Assembly (NCBI GenBank): GCA_965196605.1
Contig: CBDAKK010000008.1
Coordinates: 620,001-684,000 of the forward strand
Direction of reading: 5' to 3'
Length of the DNA stretch: 64,000 nt
Origin: CBDAKK01 sp965196605
GTDB taxonomy: Bacteria > Spirochaetota > Spirochaetia > WTKD01 > G963693115
Numbering within the stretch: the first letter of the stretch is position 1; each line of letters opens with the position of its first letter. This document shows, piece by piece, positions 36,001 through 44,531 of the stretch. Position numbers and translations under genes: made by a program. A model generated the notes under the pieces. The model had not been told where the DNA came from and did no database searches. It worked only from the letters and a program-made list of their open reading frames with translations.

Positions 36001-36766
36001 GGGGCTTGAGCGCATGCATACGTTCTTCCGTACGGAAGGTTTCTGATAGCTTTAGGTGCTACGCACGGGTTGTTTCGGTTTAAGTTCTACGTTGTTGGTG
36101 GCCAAGACTGGGCTTTAGATACGTCATATGCTCGGATGGCTTGTACTTTTTCTTTCTTTTTTCAAAAAGAAAGAAAAAGGTACCAAAAAGAAGAGAAAAA
36201 GAGGTGGCGCGGCGCGGCTTTAAGTGCTAGCGCACAGGTGGCTTCGCTCGTTCATTTTGCGCGTTGCGTACAGGCTTTGGAGCGATGTAATAGTTTGCAT
36301 CCCCTCGCTATGCTCGTGAGCGTCGCAAAAAAGTCGAGAGCGCTGAAAAGCGCGACGCCCGTGCCACGGACGGCACGCATAGGGCGCCAAGGATGGACAG
36401 CCGCCCCATGGACGGGGCATTAAGGCTGCCAAGGATGGTACGGGTGCTGACATTCAGATTGCGGAGCGCAGCGGTCGCTCGCCCCATGTCTGCGCAGCAG
36501 GATGGAGTCCCGTGTAATTAACATGGAGCCGACATCATGGGGCAAATAAGAGCGCCATGGACGGTGCAGAAATGGAGTACTCGCACCAAAGAAAGAAAGT
36601 ACAGCTATCCGAAGACTTAGCATACCGCGCTAGCGCCTTAGCCGCAGAAACGTTCATAAAAAACAGCGTTAGCAAAATTGTGGTAGTTTACACGCGCATA
36701 GCGCAGAGCAGCGTCTTATGGCGTGGGGGCTTGCCCCACAAAGGCAAAGCGTCATTGCGCAAAAGT
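36001..36766. repeat. Composite intergenic repeat island upstream of trpE
   Basis: Contents in order: palindrome CTTCCGTACGGAAG (36025-36038); a CTTTCTTTTTTC / AAAAAGAAAGAAAAAGG inverted tract (36146-36200); GAGGGGATG-related module in reverse form (36297-36330); palindromic modules GTGCCACGGACGGCAC and GCCCCATGGACGGGGC (36360-36422); the GGGTGCTGACATTCAG and GCACCAAAGAAAGAAAGTAC modules; and at the right end GTGGGGGCTTGCCCCACAAAGGCAAAGCG (36723-36751). Open frames here are by-products of composition. Confidence 0.75.
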
Positions 36767-36795
36767 TTGACTATGGTATTTTTTGCATATATAAT
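36767..36795 (+). promoter_or_regulatory. Sigma70-type promoter of trpE, near-leaderless
   Basis: TTGACT (36767-36772), 17 bp spacer, TATAAT (36790-36795). The trpE ATG at 36806 is only 10 bp beyond the -10 box, so the transcript would begin at or within a few bases of the start codon. No ribosome site is present. Confidence 0.7.
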
Positions 36796-36805
36796 AGAAA
36801 GCACT

Positions 36806-38251
36806 ATGGTGAGCAATGAGACTGTTTGTTTAAATACTCCTTCGTGCTACATTCTCAAGGTTAGAGCTGATGAATGTACGCCCATTACCCTGCTCTATTC
36901 CACAAATGCCATAGGTGTCTTGGAATCAGTGAATGCAGATTCTGGACGTAGTAGATACTCCATAGTTTTGGTGGAGGAGGCTGCGCGACTTGTGCAACGC
37001 GATGGCGTAATTGCCTTGCAGCAGGGCGAAGCGCAAGAAAAACACTATGAAGGCAAAGAAACCTTTCTTCAAATTTTGAAAGCATTTGCAGACCAGCACG
37101 CGCAACACGACATAAGCAACGCTTTGGGCATTCCATTTCCCGCAGGTGGCATAGGCTACTTGAGTTTTGAGTACGCACAGTACTGTGACGCCTTCCGCTT
37201 CGCCGAGCAAAAAAATTCTCTTAAGCAACCCGAGGCGCTTTTTATTTTGCCGCGCGTCTTCATAGTCTTTGACCATGTGGAAGAAATGCTCTACTTGGTG
37301 GCCTTGCATTATGAACACGCCTTGTTGCAAGACGAAGGCCGCAGCACAAAACCCCTTGCCACGCTTGTTGATGAAGTGAAAAAGGCCATTGCGCTCCGTG
37401 AGAGTAGTGGATATGAGGATGGAAAGAACGAAATAGTACCCAACCCTCAAGACAAGGCGCGTTACTGCAACGCGGTTGAAAAACTGCGTGAACGCATTAT
37501 AGACGGCTACATTTTTCAAGCTGTGCCGTCTCGCAGAGTTACCGTGCGTTCAACCTTAAGCGCTTTAGAAGCCTATAGGCTACTCCGTCACCACAACCCC
37601 TCACCCTACTTGTTTTACCTCAATTTTGGTGACCATAGCTTGATTGGCTCTTCGCCTGAGTCGCACGTAAAGTCGGTGCGCGGCAAGGTAATAGTAACGC
37701 CCATAGCGGGCACGCGGCGTAGAGGTAGCGGCATAGCCGAAGATCTTGCCCTTGCTGATGAGCTTATAAACGATGAGAAGGAACGCGCTGAGCACCTCAT
37801 GCTTGTAGACCTTGCGCGCAACGACATAAGCCGCGTGTGCATTCCAGAGTCAGTTGAAGTAAAACACTTTTTCGGGGTCAAATACTTTGCGCGCGTTATG
37901 CACATTGTCTCAGAAGTTAACGGAGACTTGCGTGCTGACAAAAGTGGCATAGATGCACTTGCAATGACCTTTCCCGCGGGCACGGTAAGCGGCGCACCAA
38001 AAATACAAGCCGTGTACGAAATTTCTCAACTAGAGGAAGAGCGCCGCGGCTTTTATGCAGGCGTGGTCGGCTACGTAGCCCCGGGCGGTGACGTAGACAC
38101 ATGCATAACCCTACGGAGCATGCTTCACAAAGACGGCAACTTTTACCTCCAAGCAGGCGGTGGCATTGTCTTTGACTCTGAGCCCGAGCGTGAGTTTGAA
38201 GAAACACAAGAGAAAATTTCTGCCCTCGTACGCGCACTCGGTGTAGACTGA
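36806..38251 (+). CDS. trpE: Anthranilate synthase component I
   Basis: 481 residues of the chorismate-using enzyme family. It makes anthranilate from chorismate using ammonia from a TrpG partner. N-terminal: LLYSTNAIGVLESVN and RYSIVLVEEA. Catalytic core: YIFQAVPSRRV, NPSPYLFYLNFGDHSLIGSSPE, VTPIAGTRRRG, HLMLVDLARNDISRV and FPAGTVSGAPK, all standard. PabB is the alternative, but the overall pattern fits TrpE better. The open frame extends 83 codons upstream through a repeat island. I chose ATG 36806 because a strong promoter lies just before it. No trpG, trpD or other trp genes follow in the window. Confidence 0.88.
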   Translation: MVSNETVCLNTPSCYILKVRADECTPITLLYSTNAIGVLESVNADSGRSRYSIVLVEEAARLVQRDGVIALQQGEAQEKHYEGKETFLQILKAFADQHAQHDISNALGIPFPAGGIGYLSFEYAQYCDAFRFAEQKNSLKQPEALFILPRVFIVFDHVEEMLYLVALHYEHALLQDEGRSTKPLATLVDEVKKAIALRESSGYEDGKNEIVPNPQDKARYCNAVEKLRERIIDGYIFQAVPSRRVTVRSTLSALEAYRLLRHHNPSPYLFYLNFGDHSLIGSSPESHVKSVRGKVIVTPIAGTRRRGSGIAEDLALADELINDEKERAEHLMLVDLARNDISRVCIPESVEVKHFFGVKYFARVMHIVSEVNGDLRADKSGIDALAMTFPAGTVSGAPKIQAVYEISQLEEERRGFYAGVVGYVAPGGDVDTCITLRSMLHKDGNFYLQAGGGIVFDSEPEREFEETQEKISALVRALGVD

Positions 38252-38337
38252 TGTGAGCATGTGGCGTGGCTTTCACTCACAAGGCTTAAGCCCCGCGTAC
38301 TTGCCCTTGCATTACCATAATGGAATAATATATAGGT

Positions 38338-38727
38338 ATGAATTCCATACAATACGTATCAACAGACGATGCACCGAAGGCCATAGGTCCCTATGTGCAG
38401 GCGAACATCTATGAAAGTTTTATTTTCACCTCGGGGCAAATTCCGCTCCATCCGCACACCGGCGAAGTAGTGGGGCAAAGCATAACCGAGCAAACCGAGC
38501 GCGTGTTAGAAAACTTGCAAGCAGTGCTTAAGGCTGCGCACTCGGGTCTGGAGCATGTCATAAAAACCACCTGCTTTCTTACTGACATGGGGCATTTTGC
38601 TGCCTTCAACGAGGTATATGCGCGCTACTTTGCTACTTCCACGCCTGCGCGTTCTTGTGTTGCCGTGCGCAGCTTGCCTAAAAACGTGCTGGTAGAAGTA
38701 GAAGCCATTGCCATACGCAAACCGTAA
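38338..38727 (+). CDS. ridA: RidA family enamine/imine deaminase
   Basis: A 129-residue trimeric protein that hydrolyses reactive 2-aminoacrylate and similar imines. It shows DDAPKAIGPYVQANIYESFIFTSGQIPL near the start and the signature ARSCVAVRSLPKNVLVEVEAIA at the end, including the substrate-binding Arg. The ATG at 38338 has only AGGT next to it, and an AATAAT (38324-38329) lies 17 bp after TTGCCC, so the mRNA may have a very short leader. It lies 86 bp after trpE on the same strand. Confidence 0.93.
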   Translation: MNSIQYVSTDDAPKAIGPYVQANIYESFIFTSGQIPLHPHTGEVVGQSITEQTERVLENLQAVLKAAHSGLEHVIKTTCFLTDMGHFAAFNEVYARYFATSTPARSCVAVRSLPKNVLVEVEAIAIRKP

Positions 38728-38843
38728 AGCACAAGGTCTTGGGGTGCTGTTGCACCTTACGCCTTATGATATAATTCAATTATTATTATTCATGCCATAG
38801 CATGGGTATCTTACACACTTAAAGAAGTAAAAGGAGAATTTTA

Positions 38844-40907
38844 ATGACTATTCAAACTGCGTCATGGCTGCTCTTTGGAGGGGCAGTGGTTTCATTATTG
38901 TATGCATTTCTGCGTACCCAATGGATATATAAACAAGAGAAAGGAAGTGCGGATTTACAGCGTATAGGCTCATACGTTTCTAAGGGCGCAATGACGTTTT
39001 TAATGCAGGAGTATAAAGTACTGCTTCCCTTTGTGTTGCTTGTGGCACTTGTGCTGCTTTTTGTAAACACGGGTATCAATAAAATGCAAGCCCTGGCCTT
39101 TGTGCTCGGTGCACTTGCCTCTGCAGGAGCGGGTTTTATAGGCATGAAAGTTGCAACTGCGGCTAACTCGCGCACCACGCATGCCGCCAAAAAAGGCATT
39201 AACGCAGCGCTTCAAGTTGCCTTTGCAGGCGGCAGCGTCATGGGCATGAGCGTTATTGGCTTGGCAACGCTGGGCATTTTTACACTGCTTATCATTTTGC
39301 AAAACACCATTGGCATTGACGCCACGCTGTTTAAAGAAAACTACCTGCCCATAATCACGGGCTTTTCACTTGGGGCAAGTGCCATAGCACTTTTTGCCCG
39401 TGTGGGTGGTGGCATATTTACCAAGGCGGCAGACGTAGGCGCCGACCTCGTTGGTAAAGTTGAAAACAGCATTCCAGAAGACGACCCCCGCAACCCCGCA
39501 ACCATTGCGGACAATGTTGGGGACAACGTAGGCGATGTCGCGGGCATGGGCGCGGATTTATTTGAATCCTTTGTGGGTTCTATAATCGGCGCGCTTATCT
39601 TGGCATTTGCCGCGCCAGTAAGCGATGAAGTAAAATTCAAGCTTGCGGTGGTTCCACTATTCATGGTTGTACTCGGCGTTGTCGCCTCCATAATTGGTGT
39701 GTTCTTTGTAAGGACAAAGCCGGGCAAGTCACCACAAAAGGCCTTGAACATAGGTACCTTTGCCGCTGCCTTCATAGTGGTTATTGCGCTACTACCGAGC
39801 ATAAGCTTTATATTAGGCGTTCCAGTTGGTGGAATAATTGAAGGCATGAGTTCAACCAAAATTTTTCTCGCTGCCTTGTTTGGCCTCGGCGCAGGCATAG
39901 TCATAGGGCTTTTGACGGAGCACTACACCGGCTTTAACACCAAGCCCGTTAAAAGCATAGCCGAGTCTTGTGAAACAGGCAGCGCGACCAACATCATAAC
40001 AGGCATAAGCGTTGGCATGTTTTCTTGCCTCCTCCCCATCATCACCATAGCCATAGCGGTTGGGGTAAGCTTTATGTTTGCAGGCTTCTACGGCATTGCA
40101 ATTGCCGCACTCGGCATGCTCATTACCATTGGCATACAGCTTGCGGTGGACGCCTACGGCCCTATTGCCGACAACGCGGGCGGCCTTGCGGTTATGGCTG
40201 AGTACCCACCAGAAGTGCGTGAAATAACCGACACGCTTGACTCCGTTGGTAACACCACCGCCGCCATTGGCAAAGGCTTTGCAATAGGCAGCGCTGCGCT
40301 TACTGCGTTTATACTCTTTACCTCATTTAAGGCCTCAGTGGGCATTAGCTCGGTCGACCTTACCGCTATTCCAGTAATTATAGGGCTTATGATAGGCGCG
40401 GTAATACCCTACACCTTTAGTGCCTTTGCCATAGGCGCCATAGGAAAGGCCGCCTTAAAAATGGTCAACGAGGTGCGCCGTCAATTCAAGACAATATCGG
40501 GTATTTTAGAAAACAAAAATAGTCCGGACTACGACCGCTGCATCAGCATATCAACAACTGCCGCACTCAAGGAAATGATAATTCCAAGCGTAGGCGCCGT
40601 GGTCATTCCCGTACTCGTAGGCTTTTTAGGCGGCGTACAAATGCTCATGGGCTTTATTGTTGGCGTTACCATTAGCGGCATAACCCTTGCCATTTTCATG
40701 GCAAACTCCGGCGGCGCGTGGGACAATGCAAAAAAAATGATAGAAGCAGGCCAATACGGCGGCAAGGGAAGCGAGTCTCATAAGGCTGCTGTTGTGGGCG
40801 ACACGGTAGGCGACCCCTTCAAAGACACTGCAGGTCCTTCGCTGAACATACTCATGAAACTCATGGCAGTTATTTCGCTAGTAATAGCACCACTCTTGGT
40901 GGGGTAA
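38844..40907 (+). CDS. hppA: Membrane-bound ion-pumping pyrophosphatase, K+-dependent type
   Basis: A 687-residue, roughly 16-helix enzyme that couples pyrophosphate hydrolysis to Na+ or H+ export. Pyrophosphate-binding motifs: DVGADLVGKVE, DDPRNPATIADNVGDNVGD and, near the end, GDTVGDPFKDTAGPSLN. In the diagnostic segment GNTTAAIGKGFAIGS the Ala (where K+-independent enzymes have Lys) marks the K+-dependent subfamily. That subfamily includes the Na+ pumps, though the ion itself cannot be read with certainty. AAGGAG lies before the ATG. It is probably transcribed alone and ends in a clear terminator. It suits an anaerobe that saves energy from biosynthetic pyrophosphate. Confidence 0.95.
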   Translation: MTIQTASWLLFGGAVVSLLYAFLRTQWIYKQEKGSADLQRIGSYVSKGAMTFLMQEYKVLLPFVLLVALVLLFVNTGINKMQALAFVLGALASAGAGFIGMKVATAANSRTTHAAKKGINAALQVAFAGGSVMGMSVIGLATLGIFTLLIILQNTIGIDATLFKENYLPIITGFSLGASAIALFARVGGGIFTKAADVGADLVGKVENSIPEDDPRNPATIADNVGDNVGDVAGMGADLFESFVGSIIGALILAFAAPVSDEVKFKLAVVPLFMVVLGVVASIIGVFFVRTKPGKSPQKALNIGTFAAAFIVVIALLPSISFILGVPVGGIIEGMSSTKIFLAALFGLGAGIVIGLLTEHYTGFNTKPVKSIAESCETGSATNIITGISVGMFSCLLPIITIAIAVGVSFMFAGFYGIAIAALGMLITIGIQLAVDAYGPIADNAGGLAVMAEYPPEVREITDTLDSVGNTTAAIGKGFAIGSAALTAFILFTSFKASVGISSVDLTAIPVIIGLMIGAVIPYTFSAFAIGAIGKAALKMVNEVRRQFKTISGILENKNSPDYDRCISISTTAALKEMIIPSVGAVVIPVLVGFLGGVQMLMGFIVGVTISGITLAIFMANSGGAWDNAKKMIEAGQYGGKGSESHKAAVVGDTVGDPFKDTAGPSLNILMKLMAVISLVIAPLLVG

Positions 40908-40926
40908 CATTTACGGCACATTATGC

Positions 40927-40965
40927 GCGCAAGGCTAGCACATGCTGTAGGCCTTGCGCAATTTT
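40927..40965 (+). terminator. Intrinsic terminator after hppA
   Basis: GCGCAAGGC (40927-40935) pairs perfectly with GCCTTGCGC (40951-40959), followed by AATTTTAT. It starts 20 bp after the hppA stop. Confidence 0.7.
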
Positions 40966-40995
40966 ATGTAAACCTTAGGAGTTGTAGAGGAGCCA

Positions 40996-41784
40996 ATGAA
41001 AAACAGACTGTACCTTGTATTACACCCCCACACCGTCCTCGTTGCTTCGCAATTAGATCCTCCCCAGTTTGCTTCCCACTACATGTCGGGCTCATCTCGT
41101 CATTACACGGGCAAGCTCATCTATGCTGAGTTAAAGCACACCTTCCGTCATCCGTTCTTCCCCATAGGTGAGGTCATGCAAAACATGAAGCCGCACTCAG
41201 ACGGCAGACCAAAGGCGACCAAGTTTATAAAAACATACCGAGTGCTTGAACACATCGACTTAAGTCAAGTACTCCATGCCTACCTAGCAAATGCAAACGG
41301 CACATGCTTAGAGCTTGACAAGGGCGAACTCTACGCCCCCATTGCCGGCAGTGTGGGCGAAATACATTTCTTTGCTGAAATATGCCCCATGAAAATGCTA
41401 GCAATATCGCAACTCAATTACAAAACCTTTGGACAATACAGAACAAACCCCCGTCACACAAAAGGCGCGCCCGCAATCTGTTACACGCAAATTCGCTGTG
41501 ACGCTGATGCACTCTTAAGTGATGAAAGCTACGCCAAGCATTTGAAGACTAACCTCTTCCCCAGCGCCAACATTGAAAAGCTACAGCGCGCTATAAGGGT
41601 ACTCAAGGAGCGCAAAGACAAGGAGACCAAGGGCATACTGCTCGAAACCGACTTTACGCACATTTCTTACAAGTACCTTGAACACGGCATAGTCCTGTGC
41701 AACAGCGACCAAATGGTTATCTTTACCATGCCGTCCTTAGAGGACATAGAAACAACAAACCCTGAGTTTTTCGCTTCACTCTAA
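40996..41784 (+). CDS. Conserved-looking protein of unknown function
   Basis: 262 residues, soluble, no signal peptide. Notable are HYMSGSSRHYTGKLIYAEL, an HPFFPIGEVMQNMKPHSDGRPKATKFIKTYRVLEHI stretch split over two conserved-looking blocks, and a tail ILLETDFTHISYKYLEHG. I do not recognise a fold or family. The strong GAGGAG site four bases before the ATG and the normal codon pattern say it is a real gene. It follows hppA after a terminator and is convergent with the cyclase gene downstream. Confidence 0.72.
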   Translation: MKNRLYLVLHPHTVLVASQLDPPQFASHYMSGSSRHYTGKLIYAELKHTFRHPFFPIGEVMQNMKPHSDGRPKATKFIKTYRVLEHIDLSQVLHAYLANANGTCLELDKGELYAPIAGSVGEIHFFAEICPMKMLAISQLNYKTFGQYRTNPRHTKGAPAICYTQIRCDADALLSDESYAKHLKTNLFPSANIEKLQRAIRVLKERKDKETKGILLETDFTHISYKYLEHGIVLCNSDQMVIFTMPSLEDIETTNPEFFASL

Positions 41785-41906
41785 GCACACAGCACACAGC
41801 AACGCGAAAAACACTCACAGGACTTAAGGCTATGGCTATCACAAATATGTGGTACAATGACCTAGAAATATTGCATGTCAACAAAATCCATCATCATAAT
41901 CTATGA

Positions 41907-43985
41907 CTAATCACTTTTTTTCTGTCTCTTTGAACGTGAGGGTGCGCATTTATTTTTAAGGATGGCAGATGTTTTGTCGGTGTTTTCAGATGCCGTAAAG
42001 CATTCTGTGTATATTTTATGTGCACGGGCAAAGTCTTTTTTCATGTATAGTGCAAAGGCCTTTTCATACGCTTGGCACAACTTTTCCATGTTTTTCCCAT
42101 CATCATCTGTTTTTGAACCAATCATTTCGTATATCTTAATGTTGTTTTTTCTTCCTTTTATTACAACAGAATCCAGAACTCGACAATAAAAATGATCCTT
42201 AACCGATTCATACATTTTTTCGCTGAGTATGATGTTTGTCATATACGTCTTATTGAGGCTTTCTAAACGAGAACTAATATTTATAGTATCCCCGAGAGCA
42301 GAATAATTGAGCCTATCATTAGAACCAATGTTGCCAACTATTGCTGTACCGGTGTGTAGGCCAAAGCGTGTATGTAATAATGGTTTTTGCTCAAATGTCC
42401 ATTTGTTGTTAAGTTCAGTAAGCTTTTTATTACATTGATATACAGCATTGCAGGCAGTAAGCTCATGATCTGCCATTTCTTGTGGGGCATTCCAAAAGGC
42501 CATAATCGCATCGCCAATATATTTGTCTATCGTGCCATGGCTCTTCATTATTATATCTGATAATGCACTGAGGTATTCTGACAAATGCTGCGTTAAATAA
42601 ATGGGAGGCATTTGTTCAGCAATGCCGGTAAAGCCCTGAATATCACTAAACATGACGGTAATGTTTTTTTCTATACCGCCCGGCGTAGCGGCATGTTCTT
42701 CTTCTATAAGCTTACGCACAATATTGACGTTTACATACTTTCCAAAAAAGGTTAATCCGCGTTTGAGAGCTATCATGGCATCGTTTATTGTGTGTATTTC
42801 TTTATAATTAGTCGGGATGTATTGTTCATTATTGAGGTGAAAGTTTTTCATGTCGTCAAGTTGATCACTAATATTTAGTATTGGTTTGGTTATTCTGTTT
42901 ATAGCGATATTTAAAATTACAATGAATACTGTGATAAACACTACAATTATGACCATTGAAGTCATAATTGGTGTTGTCAAAAACTTTGTTCTATCTTTTT
43001 TAGGGACAGTCGAAATGAGACGCCACGGTTTTTTAAAAGTATCGGGAAAATCCATAGATGAAAAAAGGTATTTATTGGTAAGTTTAGAAAGCAATGTTGG
43101 TTTCTTTGCGTTATTATTAAAATGATCGATTGCCATATTTCGTGTATGTGGTTCTTTAATATTATTTAAATACAATAAACGCGTATTTATATTTTGAGTA
43201 TTTTGTGCTTTGTCTTCAAATTTTGTGACAGAATCAGGATTTGAATAAGCAATAATAAGCCCTGTCTCGATATTAGTTATAAAAGATTTGCTATTTTCAG
43301 ATATGTTTTTCTTTTGTAGAAAGAAATTGAAGTCTTCTATGAGAATGTTAACTCCTATTATCGCATTGATGTTATTTTTTTCATCTAAAATTGGGTGCGA
43401 TAGAGTCAAGCCTAAAGATTTTATATTATAAAATTGATAAACATCAGAATAATGTGTCTTATTTTCTGTCGTTGTGTTTTGAAACCACGGCCGTGTTCTT
43501 GGGTCATACGGCTTTTCTTTGTACTCAGATTTTATTACTCCATAATCTTGGTTTCTATAAATCCATAGTTCATAAGGCTTGGGATTCATACGATTTACAA
43601 TACGGGTAACTTTATACTCTTGTGAATTTTTTATTACTAGTATCGCGTTTCCTTGCGTATCACCAATACATATACTTAAAGCTTGTGGAATATCTTCTAG
43701 TAAATCCCACAATAGCTTCCACATTTTTTCTTTGTCTTCGACAATGTTAATTGCATTGTTTTGTATATACGATGCTAGAAAGTGTACGCTGCCAGCAGGT
43801 AGATTTAGATAGTCTATGGTTTCTGTAATGATAGACTCAGAATTTTCTTTGATTTCTTGCTTAGTTATTCTCATGATAATATCAACAGAACTGAAATATA
43901 AGATAACAATTATTGCAAGAGTAATGATTAATGTAGCGATGGTCATCAGAGAAAAAAAACTTTTTTTAATTGTTGTTTGCTTCAT
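41907..43985 (-). CDS. Sensor adenylate cyclase (class III), copy 1
   Basis: A 692-residue membrane receptor making cAMP. One N-terminal helix (SFFSLMTIATLIITLAIIVILYF), an extracytoplasmic Cache-like sensor (~35-330, with RTRPWFQNT and LSHPILDEKNNINAIIGVNI, as in dCACHE domains), a second helix (~345-370), a HAMP-like linker and a catalytic domain (~440-620). Metal-binding Asp residues are in TVMFSDIQGFTG and DKYIGDAIMAFW. The Lys of DKYIGD and the Asp of YSALGDTINISSRLES fit ATP specificity. It forms a tandem duplicate with the next gene, and start and upstream DNA are duplicated too. Ligand unknown. Confidence 0.9.
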   Translation of the reverse strand: MKQTTIKKSFFSLMTIATLIITLAIIVILYFSSVDIIMRITKQEIKENSESIITETIDYLNLPAGSVHFLASYIQNNAINIVEDKEKMWKLLWDLLEDIPQALSICIGDTQGNAILVIKNSQEYKVTRIVNRMNPKPYELWIYRNQDYGVIKSEYKEKPYDPRTRPWFQNTTTENKTHYSDVYQFYNIKSLGLTLSHPILDEKNNINAIIGVNILIEDFNFFLQKKNISENSKSFITNIETGLIIAYSNPDSVTKFEDKAQNTQNINTRLLYLNNIKEPHTRNMAIDHFNNNAKKPTLLSKLTNKYLFSSMDFPDTFKKPWRLISTVPKKDRTKFLTTPIMTSMVIIVVFITVFIVILNIAINRITKPILNISDQLDDMKNFHLNNEQYIPTNYKEIHTINDAMIALKRGLTFFGKYVNVNIVRKLIEEEHAATPGGIEKNITVMFSDIQGFTGIAEQMPPIYLTQHLSEYLSALSDIIMKSHGTIDKYIGDAIMAFWNAPQEMADHELTACNAVYQCNKKLTELNNKWTFEQKPLLHTRFGLHTGTAIVGNIGSNDRLNYSALGDTINISSRLESLNKTYMTNIILSEKMYESVKDHFYCRVLDSVVIKGRKNNIKIYEMIGSKTDDDGKNMEKLCQAYEKAFALYMKKDFARAHKIYTECFTASENTDKTSAILKNKCAPSRSKRQKKSD

Positions 43986-44531
43986 AATGCTAAATTAACT
44001 TTTTTATATAAAATATCATGTTTTAGTATTAAATATATGCTTACCAAAATTAGTATTGGATTGATTATTGGATACATGGTAAAGGGTAGGTTTACTATTA
44101 CCCCATAAAAACCATAAACGCTGTCACAAGGCCTAATACGACAAGAAAAAATCATGTTTATCTACAAAATTGTTGTTTTTATTCCCTCTTTTATACTCCT
44201 CGTTCTTCATCAAATACTTTAACTTTTTTGCTATTCGCTTTAATTACTGTAAGTTTTTTCCCTTGCAATAAATGCATGGTAAAAAAAGCACAAAAACCAA
44301 ATGTGAAACTTAAGTTAAAATAATGTGTTTTATATTGTCTCAACAATATTTCCATAAAAACTGCAAATGTAACGAGACTAGCACATTTTCACCCTCAAAA
44401 ACTCAAGTCTAATAGATCAATAAGGGACGCACAAGGCGTACTCAGTTAAAGAGCGGGCAGTTTGTTGTGAGGTGTTCTTCAGTGTGTCAGTATCTATAAA
44501 GCATCCCAAGCACGCCGCCTAATAATCTGGA
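43986..44531. other. Intergenic DNA of the duplicated cyclase unit, copy 1
   Basis: AT-rich, matches 46605-47115 over nearly its full length with scattered differences (both begin ATGCTAAATTAACTTTTTTAT, followed by ATATGCTTACCAAAATTAG a little later). A short conserved frame MLTKISIGLIIGYM is interrupted soon after in this copy, so it may be the remnant of a gene. No intact gene seen. Confidence 0.6.

Noticed and set aside
36557..36805. 83-codon N-terminal extension of trpE
   Set aside because: It translates the repeat island, and the promoter lies inside it.
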